NCBI GenBank assembly: GCA_937125395.1
Contig: CAKZLI010000002.1
Span: forward strand, 1 to 64,000
DNA: 64,000 nucleotides
Origin: an uncultured Glaciecola sp.
GTDB taxonomy: Bacteria > Pseudomonadota > Gammaproteobacteria > Enterobacterales > Alteromonadaceae
Reading direction: 5' to 3'
In this document: one piece after another, positions 48,204-58,319 of the stretch
How positions within the stretch are numbered: the first letter of the stretch is position 1
How the letters are laid out: every line of letters begins with the position of its first letter
Translations under genes and position numbers: made by a program
Notes under the pieces: model-generated
Told to the model about the DNA's origin: nothing
Databases searched by the model: none
What the model saw: only the letters and a program-made list of their open reading frames with translations

Positions 48204-49562
48204 ATGAGCAAAGTATTAGTAGTGGATGACGATTTAGGGATCCAAAAACAATTAAAATGGAGTTTCACTGATTTTGATGTTGTTTTTGCAGAAGATCGTC
48301 AATCTGCAATTACTCAATTACGTCGATTTGAACCGACGGTCGTTACCTTGGATTTAGGATTACCTCCTGATCCGGCCAATGCGTCAGAAGGGCTGAAGGC
48401 ACTAGAAGAGATTTTGGCATTAGCACCGCATACCAAAGTTATTGTGGTTACAGGGAATAACGAAAAAGAACATGCATTGCATGCCATTGAACTAGGAGCG
48501 TATGATTTTTATCAAAAACCCATTGATTCCGATACCATCAAAATATTGGTATCTCGGGCCTTGCATGTATCGAGTTTGGAAGCTGAAAATCGTCGTTTAA
48601 TGCTCACTCGTCCATCAATGGGACGCATTATTGGAAGCTCTGAAGCGATTCAATCGGTCAGTAAACGTGCCGAAAAAATAGCAAAGACGGATATCACGAC
48701 CTTATTACTCGGTGAAAGTGGCACGGGTAAAGAAGTATTTGCTCGAAGTATTCATGAAGCCAGTCCGCGCGCAGACAAACCTTTTGTCGCGATTAACTGT
48801 GCCTCGATCCCAGAAAATCTATTAGAAAGTGAATTATTTGGATATGAAAAAGGCGCCTTTACGGGGGCAAATAAAACCACACTAGGCAAAATAGAAACCG
48901 CTCAAGGCGGCACACTGTTTTTAGACGAAATTGGTGATATGCCGATTGGTTTGCAAGCCAAGATGCTACGTTTTTTGCAAGAGCGTGTGATAGAGCGAGT
49001 CGGCGGACGCAGCGAGATCAACGTCGATATCCGGGTGGTGTGCGCAACCCACAGAGACTTACAAAACATGGTGGGGGATGAAAGTTTTCGGGAAGATTTA
49101 TTTTATCGAGTAGGGGAGATGGTGATCAACATTCCACCGCTTCGCGATCGTGAGAATGACGTTATTTTATTAGCCAAAACATTTCTCAAGCAATACGCCG
49201 AAGATTTTAGCAGTAAGGTAAAAGGGTTCAGTGATTCTGCCATCACATCAATGTTACAACATCCTTGGCCTGGTAATATTCGAGAGCTACAAAACAAATT
49301 AAAATCTGCGGTAATTTTGGCAGAAGGCAATGTGATCCACGCGGATGATTTGTCATTGAATATTAATGATGAAGAGATAGCGACTGAGGTTTTAAATTTA
49401 CGTACTATTCGTGAAGAGGCCGAAAGCAAAGCGATCCGCAGAGCCTATACACGCTCAGACAAAAATATGTCCAAAACCGCTGAATTACTCGGCGTAACCA
49501 GGCCGACCCTGTATTCTTTGATTGATAAATACCATTTGGAAGATTTAAAAACAAACGTGTAA
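48204..49562 (+). CDS. prsR: PEP-CTERM-box sigma-54 response regulator PrsR
   Basis: A 452-residue NtrC-class activator: receiver domain at 1-125 (LVVDDDLGIQ; phospho-acceptor Asp in VTLDLGLPPDP, VVTGN, FYQKPID), AAA+ domain at about 145-380 with Walker A GESGTGKE, the sigma-54 loop GAFTGA and DEIGDM, and a Fis-type helix-turn-helix (MSKTAELLGVTRPTLYSLI). The GLPPDP after the acceptor Asp is typical of PrsR. It would activate sigma-54 promoters of extracellular matrix genes on phosphorylation by PrsK, encoded just upstream. Confidence 0.92.
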   Translation: MSKVLVVDDDLGIQKQLKWSFTDFDVVFAEDRQSAITQLRRFEPTVVTLDLGLPPDPANASEGLKALEEILALAPHTKVIVVTGNNEKEHALHAIELGAYDFYQKPIDSDTIKILVSRALHVSSLEAENRRLMLTRPSMGRIIGSSEAIQSVSKRAEKIAKTDITTLLLGESGTGKEVFARSIHEASPRADKPFVAINCASIPENLLESELFGYEKGAFTGANKTTLGKIETAQGGTLFLDEIGDMPIGLQAKMLRFLQERVIERVGGRSEINVDIRVVCATHRDLQNMVGDESFREDLFYRVGEMVINIPPLRDRENDVILLAKTFLKQYAEDFSSKVKGFSDSAITSMLQHPWPGNIRELQNKLKSAVILAEGNVIHADDLSLNINDEEIATEVLNLRTIREEAESKAIRRAYTRSDKNMSKTAELLGVTRPTLYSLIDKYHLEDLKTNV

Positions 49563-49651
49563 TGCTTATTCGATAAGGTGTATTGCCATCGGCTAATGCA
49601 CAGTGTCATAATGCAGGTGATTTATTTTTACCAGCATATTATAAGGTGAGC

Positions 49652-50659
49652 ATGCGCATATTTCGTTATATTGGTTGTTTGGTCGTTCTGTTGCAAAGTA
49701 TGCTGGTGCATGCCCAAGCGCAAGAGCACGACCCACTGAACATCTCAGCTCTCACACATGTCCCAGAGTCAGTGCTAAGCGAATTTAAACAGCTGCATAC
49801 TAACGTGATGCTGCAAGGCTTACGTCATCCTGGCAACGCGCCCTATATACTCAGTCATCCACAACCGACGGCCAAACTGGTGGTACTGTTGCATGGGTTA
49901 AGTGACTCCCCGTTTTATTTACGTTCAATTGCAACGCACTTGCATCAGCAAGGGCATACTGTGGTAGTGGGATTACTGCCTGGACATGGTGTGGATGATC
50001 CTTTACCAGTGTTACATAACAATGAGTTGGCGCAAATTTGGCGAGACTATCTGTCACAATTAATTCGCGTAACACGCGGACTTGGCAGCAAACTGTATGT
50101 TGGTGGATTTTCAACTGGGGGTACACTGGCTACCGATTATATGTTAGATCATTTGGCAGATGTGGATGGATTGTTGTTATTTTCAGGGGCGTTACGCTTA
50201 GCGGATAATGCTGAAACGCTCTCTAAGATACCGTTTGCAAAATGGGTCAGTAAAATCATTGATGGCGAATATGTCACGGCGTCAAAAAATCCCTATAAAT
50301 ACCCTGATGTATCGAATCATGCTGCGCTGGTCTTAATGGACATTATTCGCAGCATACGACAGCGCTTGGTAGACAGTACGGGTGTGGTTATTCCTATATT
50401 TGCGGCACACTCGCATGCTGATCAGGTGACACCGATAACGGGGATCTATGAGTTGTTGAATGTGACCGTTGGCCAAAATACGTTTTTTGCTATCGATGAT
50501 TCACTTAACGTGTGTCATGCTAATTTACCGTTAGACGCGCAGCAAGTAGCGACGATAGGCATTGACGACTATAACCCATTATCCAATTGTGATGCATTGG
50601 CAGCGAATCCAGTTCATCAACATATGTTAAGTATGGCTGCTAGTTTTGTGGCTCAATAA
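49652..50659 (+). CDS. Secreted alpha/beta hydrolase (lipase/esterase-like)
   Basis: A 335-residue exported hydrolase: signal peptide (MRIFRYIGCLVVLLQSMLV, cleavage near HAQA), oxyanion-region VVLLHGLSDSPFYLRSI, nucleophile elbow GGFSTGG, and a late Asp/His part (HSHADQVTPITG). It resembles monoglyceride-lipase or carboxylesterase types; substrate unknown. I start at ATG 49652 because AAGGTGAG precedes it and the signal peptide begins there; the 23-residue extension from 49583 would mask the signal. Ninety bases after prsR. Confidence 0.8.
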   Translation: MRIFRYIGCLVVLLQSMLVHAQAQEHDPLNISALTHVPESVLSEFKQLHTNVMLQGLRHPGNAPYILSHPQPTAKLVVLLHGLSDSPFYLRSIATHLHQQGHTVVVGLLPGHGVDDPLPVLHNNELAQIWRDYLSQLIRVTRGLGSKLYVGGFSTGGTLATDYMLDHLADVDGLLLFSGALRLADNAETLSKIPFAKWVSKIIDGEYVTASKNPYKYPDVSNHAALVLMDIIRSIRQRLVDSTGVVIPIFAAHSHADQVTPITGIYELLNVTVGQNTFFAIDDSLNVCHANLPLDAQQVATIGIDDYNPLSNCDALAANPVHQHMLSMAASFVAQ

Positions 50660-50693
50660 CAATCAATGTACAAAGTACTGTGAGGAATAATTT

Positions 50694-50969
50694 ATGCGCG
50701 GATTTTTTTGGATTATCATAGCCATCTATGTGTTTTTGTATTTTTATGCCGTGTGGTTGTATGATGAATTTAGTATTTGGATGGCGCTAGCGATTATTGT
50801 CGCCATTGGAACACAAATCTACTTTGTCAGAAAACGCAAAGAGGTATTGGGTGATGAGGTGGCACAGCCAGTTCGGGTGGAGACCAAACCGATGTCGATT
50901 TGGCAATCTCCATTTCCGTATATTGGTGTGGCTTTTTGTACTTACATTGGCATATTAATCATTCTGTAA
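50694..50969 (+). CDS. Hypothetical three-segment membrane protein
   Basis: A 91-residue protein with hydrophobic segments at about 4-22, 28-44 and 72-91, a charged loop between them (VRKRKEVLGDE), and an extreme C-terminus ending GILIIL. GAGGAA precedes the ATG, 34 bases after the hydrolase gene, so possibly in its operon. Its last 15 bases overlap the convergent dipeptidase gene. Family not recognised. Confidence 0.6.
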   Translation: MRGFFWIIIAIYVFLYFYAVWLYDEFSIWMALAIIVAIGTQIYFVRKRKEVLGDEVAQPVRVETKPMSIWQSPFPYIGVAFCTYIGILIIL

Positions 50970-52199
50970 TGACTCGCTAGCTGAGGCCTGTGTTGCATAG
51001 GCCTCAACAGCTTTAAACACGCGTAATACGTTTTGTCCCAAAATCCCTTGTATTTGAGCCTCGCTGTAGCCTCGCTCTAACAAACCTCGAACTAGATTTG
51101 GATAAGTAGATACATCTTTGAGCTCAGTTGGCAGTGTATTACCCACCCCATCAAAATCCGAACCTATGCCAATATGTCGAGTACCGATAGTCGCGTTAAC
51201 TAAATCGATATGGTCCAGTACGGTATTCAAATCGGCAAAAGGATAGGGATTTGAGCTGCGATATTCCGCTTCCAATGCTATTGCTTTGGCACTGTTTTTG
51301 CCCCAGCGTTCAGCCCACTGTGAGCGTAAATCTGATAAATTATCCCACCAAGAACGTGCTTGAGGGCTCAAAAAGCCTGATCCAAAATTAATCATAATCA
51401 CGCCGTCGTTGTTGGCTAGAGACTGCAACATCGTCTCATCCATATTGCGTTCCCAACCAGGAGTAAACCGTCGTATTGATGAGTGAGACGCGATGACTGG
51501 TGCCTTGGATAATTCGACTACTTGATAAAAAGCCGCATCGGATACATGCGAAATATCAATCATCATACCTAGCTCATTCATTCGAGTGATCAAGGTTTTG
51601 CCAAATGGAGACAGTCCCTTCCAGCGCTTACGAATATCATAGGAGGAGTCACTGATATGATTGGATTGGGAATGTGCGAGTGTGATGTAGCGGATGCCTC
51701 GATCGTAAAATTGCTGTAACGTCGCCAAGCTCCCTTGAATAGGAGAGCCATTTTCCATGCCCAATGGTAATGATATGAGTCCTTGCTTGAAGTGTTGCTC
51801 GATATCCGCAACGGTTGTAGCGATAGCAAATTTATCCGGCGCTCGAGCGACAATCGCTTCTACGGTATCAATGAGCGTATGTGCAAGTTGTGTCGAGGCC
51901 TTGGAGTTATCTAAGCTTGCAGGAACATAAATAGACATAAAAGGCGCATTAAGGCCACCTTGTATTGCTCTAGGATAATCAAAATCACCGTCAGCAGTGG
52001 CAGCGGTCACATCGACCCATTGCTTGTGTACACGGTAGGGGACATCAATATGCCCATCAACAATAATTGATTGCTGTGCTATCCGCTGGGCTTGCGCTTC
52101 GATATTCGCCGGTGGATTGGCAATTTGTGCACATCCTGTAACCGATAATAAAGCGCCCAAAAATACGCTGGCGCTGGGTAACATTTTTATAAATGCCAT
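50955..52199 (-). CDS. Membrane dipeptidase (peptidase M19) lipoprotein
   Basis: A 414-residue zinc dipeptidase of the renal dipeptidase family: signal peptide with lipobox V-T-G-C (C23), metal motif VDGHIDVPY, then GMENGSPIQ with the bridging Glu, GIRYITLAHSQSN, MIDISHVSD, PVIASHSSIRRF and IGIGSDFDGVG. It hydrolyses dipeptides, probably anchored in the periplasm. Ends head-on inside the neighbouring small membrane gene by 15 bases. Monocistronic. Confidence 0.92.
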   Translation of the reverse strand: MAFIKMLPSASVFLGALLSVTGCAQIANPPANIEAQAQRIAQQSIIVDGHIDVPYRVHKQWVDVTAATADGDFDYPRAIQGGLNAPFMSIYVPASLDNSKASTQLAHTLIDTVEAIVARAPDKFAIATTVADIEQHFKQGLISLPLGMENGSPIQGSLATLQQFYDRGIRYITLAHSQSNHISDSSYDIRKRWKGLSPFGKTLITRMNELGMMIDISHVSDAAFYQVVELSKAPVIASHSSIRRFTPGWERNMDETMLQSLANNDGVIMINFGSGFLSPQARSWWDNLSDLRSQWAERWGKNSAKAIALEAEYRSSNPYPFADLNTVLDHIDLVNATIGTRHIGIGSDFDGVGNTLPTELKDVSTYPNLVRGLLERGYSEAQIQGILGQNVLRVFKAVEAYATQASASESLQND

Positions 52200-52378
52200 A
52201 AAGATTCCTTTTTACTGTTTAATTACTGCACATATTAACGCTGTGTTAGTTTAAAAATATAGCAAAAACTCACATATTATTTACAAATACAGGATATAAC
52301 ATGACATCGTGGTTGTTTTTTACCATAATCGACCCTATATAAATTTTACATTAATTATCATTCAACGAGAATAACACT

Positions 52379-53173
52379 ATGGCCATGAACTACGTACCTT
52401 TAGACAAAGCAATTCATAAAGACCTAAAATTATCTACTCAGACTAATTTTGCGTTTACCCAAAATACTCATTTAGCTGCTGCGTCTATTCGTGAGTTCCC
52501 GCAAATTGCAGGTGCTATTCCGATGGTGTTCATTAAAGACGAACAAACAGGTAAGCATCACACAGTATGTGTACTGGGTATCGAAAAAGAAACTAACTTG
52601 TTTTTTGCTGAAGATCGCTGGCAGGCACCGCATGTGCCAATGAACATCCAACGTTACCCGTTTGATATTCGTCCAGACAACGGCAACTTAGGTGTATTTA
52701 TTGATGACGCTTCAGCGTTGTTTACTGAAGATGGAGCACCATTATTCACTGCAGAAGGTGAAGCGGCTGATTTATTAAAAAATCGTCTTGAATTTTTAGA
52801 TTATTTAGCTAACTCAGAGCGTTTGACGCAAGAATTTATTACTAAGATTGTTGAGCTTGATTTATTAACCGAAATTGAAATTCGCATGGTTAATGAAGCG
52901 GGTGAGCGTCGTGCCATTACCGGTATGCTTAGTATCGATGAAAGTAAGTTGTTTGATTTACCGGAAAAAGACGTATTAGAACTGCATAAGAAAGGTTTCT
53001 TTGGTGCTATTTATGCATTGATGATGTCATTAAGTCAGCTAAACCGTTTGGTTGAATTATCAAACAAAACCGCCAGCCCTATTCGTTCGCTACAAATAGT
53101 GAATCTAGCGGCCGAAGCAGCAGCGGCAGCAAAAGCGGAAGCCGACGCAAAAGCGGAAGCAGAAAAGAAGTAA
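52379..53173 (+). CDS. SapC family protein
   Basis: A 264-residue protein matching the SapC family (YVPLDKAIHKDLKL, FAFTQNTHLAAASIREFPQIAG, FAEDRWQAPHVPMNIQRYPF, GAIYALMMSLSQLNRL). SapC was named from Campylobacter S-layer loci, but most proteobacterial members are uncharacterised. The last 25 residues are almost only Ala, Lys, Glu and Asp, from short imperfect repeats of GCAGAAGC-type codons. No signal peptide. ATG 52379 is used; ATG 52385 is equally possible. A strong terminator follows. Confidence 0.85.
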   Translation: MAMNYVPLDKAIHKDLKLSTQTNFAFTQNTHLAAASIREFPQIAGAIPMVFIKDEQTGKHHTVCVLGIEKETNLFFAEDRWQAPHVPMNIQRYPFDIRPDNGNLGVFIDDASALFTEDGAPLFTAEGEAADLLKNRLEFLDYLANSERLTQEFITKIVELDLLTEIEIRMVNEAGERRAITGMLSIDESKLFDLPEKDVLELHKKGFFGAIYALMMSLSQLNRLVELSNKTASPIRSLQIVNLAAEAAAAAKAEADAKAEAEKK

Positions 53174-53229
53174 ACACTAACGTTATTAGTCAGTGAGATA
53201 TTAAGTCCACTGACTCTGTTTAGAATCTA

Positions 53230-53260
53230 AAACCACTATGTAACCATAGTGGTTTTTTTT
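53230..53260 (+). terminator. Intrinsic terminator after the SapC gene
   Basis: An 11-bp perfect stem, AAACCACTATG with CATAGTGGTTT, has a TAAC loop and is followed by T's, 56 bases after the SapC stop. It isolates the dcw cluster from upstream transcription. Confidence 0.88.
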
Positions 53261-53308
53261 TGCCTATTTAAGTTGACGTGGTGTAAATAACACCATAAAC
53301 TGATATTT

Positions 53309-53333
53309 GTGGGTAAAAGTGGATCAAAGTGGA
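53309..53333 (+). promoter_or_regulatory. MraZ-binding repeats upstream of mraZ
   Basis: GTGGG at 53309, GTGGA at 53319 and GTGGA at 53329 recur with an exact 10-base period (units GTGGGTAAAA, GTGGATCAAA, GTGGATCATA). MraZ is known to bind such GTGG(G/A) repeats and repress the dcw promoter. They begin 127 bases before the mraZ start. Confidence 0.8.
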
Positions 53334-53435
53334 TCATAAAAGATGTTCTACTAAAACAGCCACTCAATTCCTACCTTCGTGAGAGTATCAACAATACGCT
53401 ACACGTATAAATAATGATAATAAAAGGGTCAGGAC

Positions 53436-53894
53436 ATGTTCCGCGGTGCAAACGCAATTAATCTAGATGTTAAAGGCAGGGTGGCTATACCAACTCGGTA
53501 TCGGCAATCGTTGCTGGATGATTGTGCTGGCCGTTTAGTGTGCACCATCGATACTGTACAGAGCTGTTTGTTACTTTATCCACTGCATGAGTGGGAAGAA
53601 ATCGAGCTCAAGCTACAAAAACTCTCAACCACAAATCCACATGAACGTCGCCTGCGTCGCTTACTCCTTGGTTATGCAATGGAAGGCGACATGGATAAAA
53701 ACGGCCGTTTTCATTTGTCTACTCCCCTGCGCCAACACGCAAAACTCGATAAACAAATAATGTTAGTCGGACAGCTTAACAAGTTTGAAATTTGGGATGC
53801 TGAATTATGGCAACAACAAATTGAGCTTGATGTCCAAACTGAACAACAAGGTGATTTTGAATTGACTGAACGCTTACAGGACTTCTCGTTATGA
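53436..53894 (+). CDS. mraZ: Transcriptional regulator MraZ
   Basis: Autorepressor of the division and cell-wall cluster. The 152-residue protein has two SpoVT/AbrB-like units: [22 protein letters not shown] at the start (in pieces FRGANAIN and [11 protein letters not shown]) and a second [15 protein letters not shown] near residue 90. AAAGGGTCAGG precedes the ATG. Likely acts on the repeats at 53309-53333. Stop overlaps rsmH as ATGA. Confidence 0.96.
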   Translation: MFRGANAINLDVKGRVAIPTRYRQSLLDDCAGRLVCTIDTVQSCLLLYPLHEWEEIELKLQKLSTTNPHERRLRRLLLGYAMEGDMDKNGRFHLSTPLRQHAKLDKQIMLVGQLNKFEIWDAELWQQQIELDVQTEQQGDFELTERLQDFSL

Positions 53895-54823
53895 TTGATC
53901 CTGCCCACACCTCTGTATTACTCCATGAATCCATTGCCGGTTTAGCCATTCAACCAAATGGCATATACATCGATGCGACGTTTGGTCGAGGTGGTCACTC
54001 AAGTTATATTCTTGATGCACTATCTGAGGATGGGCAATTAATCGCTTTTGACCGCGACCCGAGTGCAATCAAAGCCGCAGAAAAATTTGCAACTGACGCA
54101 CGCTTTAACATTATCCACCAGGCCTTTGCCGATATGGATATGGTAGAGCAAACGCAGGCTTTGCATGGTCAGGTCGATGGTATTTTGATGGATCTAGGTG
54201 TGTCATCGCCACAACTTGACGAATCAGAGCGTGGCTTTAGTTTTTTACGCGATGGGCCGCTTGATATGCGTATGGATACAACTCGCGGTATGAGTGCTGC
54301 ACAATGGTTAGCGGTAGCTGATGAGCAAGACATCACGCAAGTTATTAAAGAATTTGGTGAAGAAAAATTTGGTAAGCGCATAGCGCATGCAATTGTTAAT
54401 ACAAGAGTGCATACGCCCATTACTCATACCTTACAGTTAGCGCAAATTATCAGCGATGCGATGCCTGTCAAAGACAAACATAAACACCCTGCAACTCGCG
54501 CATTTCAGGGTATTCGCATTTATATCAATAGCGAGTTAGAGCAATTACGAGAAGGCTTAAAAGCCGCGGTTAAATTACTCAAGCCCGGTGGCCGTCTGAC
54601 GGTGATCAGTTTCCATTCCCTTGAAGATCGAATGGTTAAACGCTTCATGCGAGAGCAAAGTAAAGGCAAACAAGTCCCGCATAATATGCCGATTATGCAA
54701 GCCGAAATTGACGCAGATAAAGTATTAAAGCTAGCGACAAAAGCCATTAAACCCAGTGCCGAGGAGATTCATCGCAATCCCCGGTCACGCAGTTCAGTCT
54801 TGCGGGTGGCAGAGAAGTTATGA
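53891..54823 (+). CDS. rsmH: 16S rRNA m4C1402 methyltransferase
   Basis: SAM-dependent N4-methylation of C1402 in 16S rRNA. The 310-residue protein shows [13 protein letters not shown], the SAM loop [45 protein letters not shown] and a C-terminal [15 protein letters not shown]. Overlaps mraZ and ftsL by four bases each, indicating translational coupling throughout the start of the cluster. Confidence 0.97.
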   Translation: MIDPAHTSVLLHESIAGLAIQPNGIYIDATFGRGGHSSYILDALSEDGQLIAFDRDPSAIKAAEKFATDARFNIIHQAFADMDMVEQTQALHGQVDGILMDLGVSSPQLDESERGFSFLRDGPLDMRMDTTRGMSAAQWLAVADEQDITQVIKEFGEEKFGKRIAHAIVNTRVHTPITHTLQLAQIISDAMPVKDKHKHPATRAFQGIRIYINSELEQLREGLKAAVKLLKPGGRLTVISFHSLEDRMVKRFMREQSKGKQVPHNMPIMQAEIDADKVLKLATKAIKPSAEEIHRNPRSRSSVLRVAEKL

Positions 54824-55134
54824 GTACTCAGCGGATCAGCCTAGTCGACATTTTATTAACCGATTTAACTCGCAATTTTACGCGGGTTTTGTTGTTTATA
54901 GCGATCATGCTATCTGCGTATGCCGTGGTGCTTAGTGCGCATCATAATCGACAGTTATCCATCCAAGTTGAAGCGTTGATGCAAGAGCAAGATCGACTGG
55001 ATGTTGAGTGGCGTCATTTAGTATTGGAACAAAGCGCGTTGACCGAACACAATCGAATAGAAACCTTAGTCAGCAAAAAACTAGATATGAAGCGTCCCGA
55101 TGCAAACAGTGAAATTGTGGTGCGCATCCGATGA
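54820..55134 (+). CDS. ftsL: Cell division protein FtsL
   Basis: Bitopic divisome protein that, with FtsB and FtsQ, activates FtsWI. The 104-residue protein has a cytoplasmic N-terminus, one membrane helix (about 21-40, [18 protein letters not shown]) and a periplasmic leucine-zipper-like coil ([21 protein letters not shown]). Length and place between rsmH and ftsI are diagnostic despite low conservation. Confidence 0.93.
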   Translation: MSTQRISLVDILLTDLTRNFTRVLLFIAIMLSAYAVVLSAHHNRQLSIQVEALMQEQDRLDVEWRHLVLEQSALTEHNRIETLVSKKLDMKRPDANSEIVVRIR

Positions 55135-56900
55135 ATAAGTCAACTAACAACAATTCCCCTCACCGTAAGTCGGCGACGACTTCGACGGCTGAGCAATCAA
55201 TCGTCCCTGCGACTGTGTATTGGCGCTTTGCGTTTGTGATCATTTGTATCAGTTTGGTGTTCGTCGGTATCGGCGTTCGCGCGGCTTATATTCAGGTGAT
55301 CGAACCTGATCAACTAATTAAGCAAGGAGATAATCGGACTAAGCGAGTGCGTGAAGCTGCTGCCCATCGTGGTTTAATTATCGATCGCAACGGTCAAGAG
55401 TTGGCTGTGAGTATTCCTGTTCAAGCGATTTATGCTGATCCAAAGATAATCGCGCAAAAATCTTCATTGGATGATGTGCGTCGTTGGGATGCCCTTGCCA
55501 AAGTGCTGAACAATGATACCCAAGCGTTAATGGCTAAAGTGAGCAACCCTAAGCGCCGATTTGTTTATTTGCAACGCCAAGTGACACCTGCGATGGCAAA
55601 TTATGTCGATGAATTAGATATCCCAGGTGTGTATTTACGTGACGAATCACGTCGTTACTATCCTTCAGGTGAAGTGTCAGCGCACGTTATTGGTTTTACC
55701 AATGTCGATGATAAAGGCATTGAAGGTATCGAATACTTGTTTAATGACTACCTGACTGCGACACCGGGTAAACGCTATATTCGACGTGATGGTAAAGGCC
55801 GCCAGATTGAAGTACTAAAACAAAAAGCGGGCGTCAAAGCAAATGATTTAGTCTTGACCATCGATCAGCGCATTCAAGCATTGGCGTACAAAGAAATTAA
55901 AAAAGCATTGACTGTGTATCAAGCTCGCTCAGCATCAGCATTGGTGATTGATGTGGAGACGGCTGAAGTGTTAGCAATGGTAAACGGGCCATCCTATAAC
56001 CCGAATAACCGTAAAAATACCGGTGCGTATCGCATTAGAAACCGAGTGGTAACCGATGCATTTGAACCTGGATCTGTAGTCAAGCCTTTAGCAGTATTGA
56101 GTGCCTTAGAGTTTGGTGCTATTAGCAAAGATGACATGATTAACACGCATCCAGGTTGGATGAGATTAGGTGGCAGTCGTGTCCAAGATGGTACTAACCA
56201 TGGTGAACTTGATTTACGTGGGATTATTCAAAAATCCAGTAACGTCGGCACGACTAAATTAGCCTTATCTGTGCCCAAAGAATTTTTGCTTGATACCTAT
56301 TACAACATGGGCTTGATGTCCGATACTGGCATGAGTTTGTTGGGTGAGAGCGATGGATTATTTCATGAACGTAGTCGTTGGTCAGATTTTGAATTAGCGA
56401 CGTTGTCTTTTGGCTATGGATTGTCTGTGACAACCGCACAAATTGGGCGCATGTACACGACCTTAGCCAACGGCGGTGTTAATCGTGAGTTATCAATTAT
56501 TAAAAATGGCGTCACTAAAGAGGCTGAACAGGTTTTCTCTACCAAACACACCCATGCCGTGCTAGATATGATGGAAAGTGTCACTCTTAAAGGGGGTTCA
56601 GGCAAAAAAGCTGCGGTGCCAGGCTATCGTGTCGCAGGTAAAACCGGTACTAGTCGAAAAGCCGTTGCCGGTGGTTACGGTGATAACTATGTGAATATTT
56701 TTGCAGGCATTGCGCCAGTGTCTGATCCACAAATTGTCGTGGTCGTGTTAATCAATGAACCTGGTGGAGACTTGTACCATGCAGGACAAACAGCGGCGCC
56801 GGTATTTTCTAAAATTATGGGGGGCGCATTACAGCTGTTAAATGTTGCGCCAGATGCACAAAAAGCAACCAATGTTGCTAATCTTACTTTTACTCAATAG
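55131..56900 (+). CDS. ftsI: Peptidoglycan transpeptidase FtsI (PBP3)
   Basis: Septum-specific DD-transpeptidase. The 589-residue protein has an N-terminal membrane helix (about 29-50), the pedestal domain (RGLIIDRNGQELAVS, SRRYYPSGEVSAHVIGF), and the penicillin-binding domain with SxxK in FEPGSVVKPL, SxN in QKSSNVGTTK and KTG in RVAGKTGTSRK. Normal length. Overlaps ftsL by four bases. The next gene is murF after nine bases, where murE would be expected. Confidence 0.97.
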   Translation: MNKSTNNNSPHRKSATTSTAEQSIVPATVYWRFAFVIICISLVFVGIGVRAAYIQVIEPDQLIKQGDNRTKRVREAAAHRGLIIDRNGQELAVSIPVQAIYADPKIIAQKSSLDDVRRWDALAKVLNNDTQALMAKVSNPKRRFVYLQRQVTPAMANYVDELDIPGVYLRDESRRYYPSGEVSAHVIGFTNVDDKGIEGIEYLFNDYLTATPGKRYIRRDGKGRQIEVLKQKAGVKANDLVLTIDQRIQALAYKEIKKALTVYQARSASALVIDVETAEVLAMVNGPSYNPNNRKNTGAYRIRNRVVTDAFEPGSVVKPLAVLSALEFGAISKDDMINTHPGWMRLGGSRVQDGTNHGELDLRGIIQKSSNVGTTKLALSVPKEFLLDTYYNMGLMSDTGMSLLGESDGLFHERSRWSDFELATLSFGYGLSVTTAQIGRMYTTLANGGVNRELSIIKNGVTKEAEQVFSTKHTHAVLDMMESVTLKGGSGKKAAVPGYRVAGKTGTSRKAVAGGYGDNYVNIFAGIAPVSDPQIVVVVLINEPGGDLYHAGQTAAPVFSKIMGGALQLLNVAPDAQKATNVANLTFTQ

Positions 56901-56909
56901 GTCTACGGT

Positions 56910-58319
56910 ATGATTAATCTTACATTATCGGATATAGCTAAACAGATAGATGGCACGTTACATGGCGATGATATTGTCATTGCAGGTGTGTCTACCGATA
57001 CTCGAAGTATTAGCCCCAAGGATATTTTTTTGGCACTCGTTGGACCTAATTTTAATGGTCACGCGTTTGTTAATGAAGCTCGACAAAAAGGTGCGACAGC
57101 ATTAATTGTATCTGAGCCAGTTGCCGCGCATATCCCATATATTTTGGTCGAAGATACCAAACTTGCACTGGGTCTGCTGGGGGCTTATATACGCCAATGT
57201 GTTAATCCTAAAACTGTTGGGATCACCGGTAGCTCAGGTAAAACAACCGTTAAAGAGATGACCACTGCGATTTTACAACAATGCGGGAACGTATTGGCCA
57301 CAGCGGGTAATTTTAACAACGATATTGGTGTGCCATTGACCTTGTTACGATTAGCGCATGAGCATGATTATGCTGTGATTGAAATGGGTGCGAATCATAT
57401 GGGCGAAATTGCCTATACAACCGGTTTGGTTAAGCCAGATGTGGCGACTATCGTCAACGCGGCAGCATCGCACCTTGAAGGCTTTGGCAGTTTATTTGGC
57501 GTTGCACGTGCCAAAAGTGAAATCTTTAAAGGCCTAGGGCCCTCAGGTACTGCATTATTGAACCATGACTCGCAATTTTATGATTTTTGGCGAGGAAAAT
57601 TAGACAATGAATTTATTTATTCATTTTCATTAGACACTGAACCAGGCAAGGGTGTCGATTTTACTGCTTCTCAAGTTGGACTAGCCTATAACGGGTGTGC
57701 GCATTTTATAATGCACACTCCGATGGGTGAGATGAATATTGAATTAACGATACCTGGAATGCACAACGTCAGTAATGCATTACTCGCTGCGGCATTAGCA
57801 ATCAATGTGGGCGCCAGTTTAGAAAATGTTCGAGATGGCTTGGCGACCATGCAACATGTCAAAGGTCGTTTAGATGTCAAACAACTATCTGAACAAGTTC
57901 GCTTACTCGATGATTCTTACAATGCGAATGTTGCCTCCGTCACCGCTGCAATCAAATTATTGGCTAGTTATCATGGGCGAACTGTGCTGGTCCTAGGGGA
58001 TATGGCAGAGCTCGGAGACAAAGCACGCCATTATCATGAAGAAGTCGGTCAACTAGCAAAAGATGAGGGTATTGACCGCTTGTTTACATTAGGTGTGCTG
58101 AGTCAAAGTGCCAGTGATGTCTACGGCGAACAAGGGTTACATTGTTCAACAATTGAATCATTAATGGACGCCTTATACGCTGAGTTACACAACGAAAATG
58201 ACGATATTACTATTTTGGTGAAGGGATCGCGTTCCGCCAGAATGGAACGTGTCGTGTCAGCGTTGGAGGCATCCCCCGTGGGAAAGCTTGATCGCTCTAG
58301 GAGCCGCATAGCATGTTGA
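56910..58319 (+). CDS. murF: UDP-MurNAc-tripeptide:D-Ala-D-Ala ligase MurF
   Basis: Adds D-Ala-D-Ala to UDP-MurNAc-tripeptide in the cytoplasm. The 469-residue Mur ligase has the N-terminal [19 protein letters not shown], the ATP loop [40 protein letters not shown], the ligase Asp region [13 protein letters not shown] and [13 protein letters not shown]; these are MurF, not MurE, signatures. It directly follows ftsI and overlaps mraY by seven bases. It is the only Mur ligase gene in this cluster. Confidence 0.95.
   Translation: MINLTLSDIAKQIDGTLHGDDIVIAGVSTDTRSISPKDIFLALVGPNFNGHAFVNEARQKGATALIVSEPVAAHIPYILVEDTKLALGLLGAYIRQCVNPKTVGITGSSGKTTVKEMTTAILQQCGNVLATAGNFNNDIGVPLTLLRLAHEHDYAVIEMGANHMGEIAYTTGLVKPDVATIVNAAASHLEGFGSLFGVARAKSEIFKGLGPSGTALLNHDSQFYDFWRGKLDNEFIYSFSLDTEPGKGVDFTASQVGLAYNGCAHFIMHTPMGEMNIELTIPGMHNVSNALLAAALAINVGASLENVRDGLATMQHVKGRLDVKQLSEQVRLLDDSYNANVASVTAAIKLLASYHGRTVLVLGDMAELGDKARHYHEEVGQLAKDEGIDRLFTLGVLSQSASDVYGEQGLHCSTIESLMDALYAELHNENDDITILVKGSRSARMERVVSALEASPVGKLDRSRSRIAC

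Noticed and set aside
56910..58319. Reading this gene as MurE rather than MurF
   Set aside because: [27 protein letters not shown] and [12 protein letters not shown] are MurF signatures, and MurE's diamino-acid motif (DNPR) is absent.
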